DNA of 64,000 nucleotides, from NCBI RefSeq assembly GCF_029227915.1, contig NC_079875.1, positions 7,254,001-7,318,000 of the forward strand. The letters are read 5' to 3'. A model generated the notes under the pieces. It saw only the letters and a list, made by a program, of their open reading frames with translations. It did no database searches and was not told the DNA's origin. The DNA is from Hydractinia symbiolongicarpus. Lineage: Eukaryota; Cnidaria; Hydrozoa; Anthoathecata; Hydractiniidae. The position numbers and the translations under genes were made by a program. Shown one piece after another: positions 59,015-64,000 of this stretch (the stretch's first letter is position 1; each line of letters starts with the position of its first letter).

Positions 59015-62000
59015 GTTTTTTTACGTTTAAACGAGAAAAACAAAATAATTAATGCAATTTTTGTTACAATGTAACAATTTAAATTTAATTTTATTAGGTG
59101 GGAAACAGTCTAGACGAAATTCGTTGTATCATCAAACCAGCAAACATCCCAATCACAGGAAATGTAAGCCAATTTTGTTCGTGTGTTATGTAACTGACAC
59201 ATCATGTAAACAAATCAATTTAAAATGTACGATAAGATCTGTAGATACAGTGCGTTAATAGCCCTTTTACGCATGTAATTCATTCCTATCGTTATAAAAT
59301 AGCTTGCCTAGAAAGAATAATAATTGTCGTCGTAGAACAATTCAAATTGTTAGCGTATATAAATATTCATCTGGTATGACGTATGACGTATGCCAAGTTT
59401 TTTACTAATGGGACAAACATTTTTTGGAGCGTAAATGTGTTAATAATTTAGACTGGGATTTTTTGGGCGATACAATATTTTTCTTCATTTATCGAATCAG
59501 AGTTTTACACTGCCCAACCATCTAACCAGCATTTCTGATTTTAAAAACACCTTTGATTTATAAGTATCCACTTAATCTGCCCACAGCCATGATATGTTTG
59601 AAATACCTTGGAGTGAATAGGTGTGAGTTACACTATGCTTGATACCCTAAAACATATTTAAATTTAGAGTTCTATCCCGAATATTCACACTAACAACTAC
59701 TGTAAATGATAGGTTACATTTTGTACGATAAATGCATTTAAATGAAATAGATGGGAAATACAGGATAAGATTTTAGGCATATATGATATCACATGAGGAA
59801 TAAAGAGATGCTTTTTAATCGTTAATTCTATATAGTTCTATTTATGCCATATTAGCCTTTTGTTTCTATTAATAATCATTTTCAGGTAAAAACGATAAAT
59901 GCATTTCAAGGGATCACCTGATATTTACGTCATGTGATGTAAAGTTGTTTGCATGTCGATGCACCCGAACAATCACTGTTACACCGTCAAGGAGAAGAAA
60001 ATACCCTTAGTGTCTAAAATTAAGAAAACTACTTTGTAATACTTCTTTCTTTATTTTCTCTTTATCCAAGCATTTTTATCATATATTTTTGCCATACGTT
60101 CGTCACCTTTCTACTATAATTTTTTGTATATCCAGAGCGAACGTTAGTTTACACTGTTAATTTTCAGGCCTAAATATCCAAAAATAACCCTTAGAGAATT
60201 AATGATAAGCAGTTAAAGTACTATTATGACATTTATGGAGTTAAAAAGATGGCAAGAAATGTATTTTGCTTGCCTATGCTGACTTTAACAGAAAAAAAGC
60301 TTCCTTTTGGCAGGCAAAATCGATATGAAGTTTTGTGAACATTGTTCTTAACTTAATCTTTAAAATACTATAAAAGATATGAGTATGCGTTATCTTGCTT
60401 CTCTGGTTATTTTGTACGGATTATATTTAACACTTCTTTTAAATCAGTTACCTATAAAGAAACAAACTTCTTCTTGTTGGTTGACCTAAGCTGATTAATG
60501 TATGTTAACTTCTGTTAAGTTAAAAACACAATTGACGTGTGTAGACACGCGTATTACGTTTCAGTCAATTAATAATTATTGGTTCATAACGTCAATCACT
60601 TTTCCAATTTAAATAATGGGAATATTCTCTGCACGTATATTTATCACTTATGTAATCATCACAGTCTAAGAATCAGAAACAAACGTTTAATCAATATTTC
60701 AATTTGCTAAGGGTTTTTTATCATGCATCAAATTGTTGCAGATGAGTTATAGGAATTGATAGGTTGAGGGAAGGGAATGATATGTAGTGTTTTTAATCAC
60801 ACTCATCGTCGGCAGTTTGTTTGAATAAATTTATGTAAAATTTTAAAAACCCATTTAGTTACTAAAGAAATTGAGAATATATTTGGATTGCATCATCAAC
60901 GACTCGTCTGGTCACAAAAATTACTCTAAAATTTGTTTATCTATTTTGTTCATTTCATACAGCAGATTAGTCAAAGCAATCTATAAAATCGTGGGCCTGG
61001 AGTGAACGTCAAATGTTAACGAAATATTATGGTTTAAAGGAGTTTTCAGCCGTTGGATAAGAAAAAACAGAATTTATTATTACTCATTTGAGTTCTATGA
61101 AGTATACATGGTTTTTCTGCTTAAAATACATCCAAATAAAAGATTAACTATAACATATATACCATATACTGTATACATACAACACGTAAAATAAAAACAC
61201 AGAATAGAATAGACTAAAATCTGGAAATTTAAAGCAAAAACATGTAAAATAAAAGCCTTATTGCCCGATTAAATCTGGTATGTGTGGCAAAAACAACTGA
61301 CCAGAATAATGCACAGGGTTATGAGCCGTTGGTAGTAAGAAACAACTTTAGGATATTTTAGAGAAGAATAAACACATGCACTATGCCTACAGAGGCTTAA
61401 TTATTACAGATGACTAGCTGTATGACTTTTATTCACTTACTTCGGTAGGATAGTGTCAGGGAGGTTGTGTATGTACTAAAGACTTTACATAGACTGACAG
61501 CTACGACTATTGTATAGAACTTGGTAAGTTGAACAAAAGAATTACAAAAATATTGGGGTTTTGCACACAGTAAGAGTCGAAACAACAGGTTAATCTAGCA
61601 TTTCCAGATCCAGAATTTATCCTAATTTATTTTTAGTTATTTAAGCGAGGGCGAAAAATCGATCTTCATAACATCATTTCTAAAGCAGCAAGTGAAATGC
61701 AGTTGATTTACAAATCTAAGTAAAAAAATATTAACGCTAAACAAACGTTGTAGCGCACAAAACACTTATTCTTATTACTATACTTCGTTTGTTTAGGAAG
61801 TATTGCATCTTATCTTTGTCTCTCACAAACAAACACACGTAGCGCGCTATTATTGAGACGTTAAATACGTTGTTCACGTAACTAAATTTGTTCATTGCAA
61901 TCATGTTGTGTTGTTTTTTGTCGTGTTAATTTGCGTAAACATATTAATTGCACTAGTATTCTTGGTATATGACATTTAGGTAAAGTTCCATATTCAATTG

Positions 62001-64000
62001 ATGTTAAATATTTAAGGAATTGGCAGTACGTGATATTTACATAATTACTAGTTAATTGATAGTTTAGCCAAACTATATTTGGAATGTTGACAACAATTAA
62101 TTTAATTGGAAACGTAGCGCCTCCATAACAGTGTCATTAATATAATAAAATAAAAAGTTAATTGAGTTTTGTCTGTCTGTTTATGATTTTATGCACATAG
62201 GCTATATACTATTTATACTATTTATTATTTTATCAAAAGTTTATAAAGCTATGGAACGAAAAGTTTGAAATACGAAATCTCTAAATTTCTTTTACTTTTA
62301 AACCATGTGTGATTAAAGTTTTCAACAACAGGAGGCCAAAATTATTTCAAACTTTGTTTCCACATAATGATCCATTTCATATCAACTTCCTACTTCCTAC
62401 TTCCTAATTTACTTCCTAAGTTCGTAATGCAGGCAATAATTGGAGGTTGCTATAGAAATATAAGAGGGATTACCTACATGAATGGTGGTCAATGATTTGG
62501 TAATTACTTTGTTATTTCATTTGCCCTATCGCATTTATATATTTTCGAAAACACCGTACGATGTATTATGTAAGAGCTGTTTGGACTAAATTAGGGTTTT
62601 ATTACATTAGCCATAGCATGTAAGAAAAATGTAATTCAAAAAAAAATTTTTTTTGAAATAAGAAGGTCAACATTTAACTTAAATATCAAATCATTTTGAT
62701 GATTCCAATTGCTTTCTATGGCACGTTTCATAAGCATGCCATTTGTCCTTATTGATTTGTTTGAGCAGGTGTAATTGCTACTTGCTAAAAATTTTTCTAA
62801 AAAAACCATCTTACTATTGTGAACATTTCGTCGTTTTGGTCCGTTAAGAACTTACAAGAACACGGAACTGGCGTATTATTACATGGATAATGCCAAAATG
62901 CAGGTAGCAGATGTCAAGAAAAAAGGATTTCTCGTGAACGTTTAAAAACAATTTAATTTTGCAGCAAACTTAACCCTTGTTGATCGCAAGGCACAGACAC
63001 TTGTGAGGTATCATAGACATATTCCTTATCAATAAAAATATTTAAAAACTAATATTTAAACTTCCTCATACAAGTATAATAAGAAACGTCTAACTGAGAA
63101 TTTTTTTCTACGATAGTGTTCCTCCGATGTATGTATTGATGCAAATACATAGAGGCTATAAAAAACAAAATGCAATTCGGTGAGTACTTGCATGCACAAT
63201 TCAAGAGATGCCTTATTAAATTGGCAAAAAACAAAATTAGCGCGAATTTTGTGAATTTGCGTTATTAAATATATTTTGATAAAGTACAACAAAAATTTCC
63301 CGGATGTTAAAAAAGTGACTATATATTTAAGTAAATATATAGTAAATATATTGTAAAGTGTAAATGGGCTTTTCTTAAATCCAGTTTCATTACAAAGCTT
63401 TATTAAATCTACTTCATGAATTTTAAAGTTGGGGGTAAAGTAATAAGAATTTAGAACCAATACTCTGCAATGTGTTGCTCTTAGTAAGAATAATATATTT
63501 CGACTTTTATAATTTACTTTAAGCGTATTAAACTTTTCAAGGATTGGATTTAGTGGATTTTTGCAGTTTTTACTGCGTTTTACAGCGTTAAAGATTATAT
63601 TACATAAGCTTTAAGAAACTGTTTGCGCAAAATTGATAAATGTTACATAATCTTAATTGTTAGAAAAGAATTAACAACTTTTATCATTATACTTGTTGCC
63701 AAAAATTTCTTTTCCTTCTTATCACCTAATCTATATCAGGGTTGATATCATTATTGGAGCCACGAGAACGCTATCTAAATCATCGATCAAGTGTTATTCA
63801 ACAAATAATAGAATTTGCGGAGGCTGTTTCTTGGTAAAGCAAATTACAATGTTTTTCTGTTATAGTGTATACAAACAGACCTAATGTGTTCGGCAAAATA
63901 TAATTTGCAAGGTATCACCCTTGCGGTGTTTCGTTCTACCCACCTAACAACACGTTGCTATAAAACCTTGGCTGATGCAAAGTGTTATCACAGAGAAGCT
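59015..64000. other. Spacer upstream of SP7, tandem unit II, running off the window
   Basis: Collinear with the spacer upstream of SP5 (see 47821-51391). I find no gene. The overlapping minus frames at 63049-63460 and the frame at 63693-63884 have no motif or splice support. Confidence 0.55.

Noticed and set aside
63049-63460. Overlapping minus frames of 61 and 134 residues
   Set aside because: Two frames over the same AT-rich DNA, with no motifs; most likely chance.

Overview
The window looks like AT-rich animal nuclear DNA, most likely cnidarian and perhaps hydrozoan. Coding islands are small, introns are short with GT..AG ends, and TATA boxes are present. The transposon mix is CR1/L2-like LINE, DIRS/Ngaro-type tyrosine-recombinase retroelement, Penelope, Copia, Helitron and a TTAA-flanked MITE. 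The taxon is inference; nothing here fixes a species. I see no prokaryotic operons, CRISPR arrays, rRNA or tRNA genes.

Layout. (1) 0.4-16.2 kb is a transposon-dense block. A roughly 3-kb segment occurs twice in direct orientation, about 0.75-7.8 kb and 13.1-16.2 kb. The left copy is interrupted by a 3.5-kb LINE whose empty site is preserved in the right copy. Between the copies lies a DIRS/Ngaro-like element on the minus strand, with intact RT-RNase H and tyrosine recombinase frames and a broken gag. (2) 16.4-16.9 kb holds the relic C-terminus of a Penelope-like element. (3) 18.26-22.25 kb is a well-resolved six-exon gene for a 441-residue secreted protein with three AbfB (CBM42-like beta-trefoil) domains. 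Each domain is exactly 142 residues and is encoded by a 126+300 nt exon pair.

(4) 25.3-59.0 kb carries seven copies (here SP1-SP7) of a small secreted protein family I do not recognise. Each has a signal-peptide exon, a short exon around an LNCTN motif and a helical C-terminal exon, all joined in phase 1. By my reading SP1, SP2, SP5 and SP7 are intact (160, 178, 150 and 153 aa); SP3, SP4 and SP6 are broken. SP1 and SP2 are divergent and have a Thr/Pro-rich linker; SP3-SP7 are all on the minus strand. SP4-SP5 and SP6-SP7 with their spacers form two units of an old tandem duplication of about 14 kb. Six of the seven promoters share a TATA-like box about 50-54 nt before the first splice donor, implying a tiny non-coding first exon (SP1's box lies about 44 nt before it).

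(5) Among these genes sit an AACGTT-rich repeat, a C-rich/G4-capable tract, a 1.16-kb TTAA-flanked MITE, rearranged and head-to-tail Helitron-like elements, and a Copia-like pol relic. The rest is AT-rich intergenic DNA with no gene I can support.

The strongest candidate for something undescribed is the clustered secreted family. Next are the triple-AbfB gene, which is growing by exon-pair duplication, and the head-to-tail Helitron junction.
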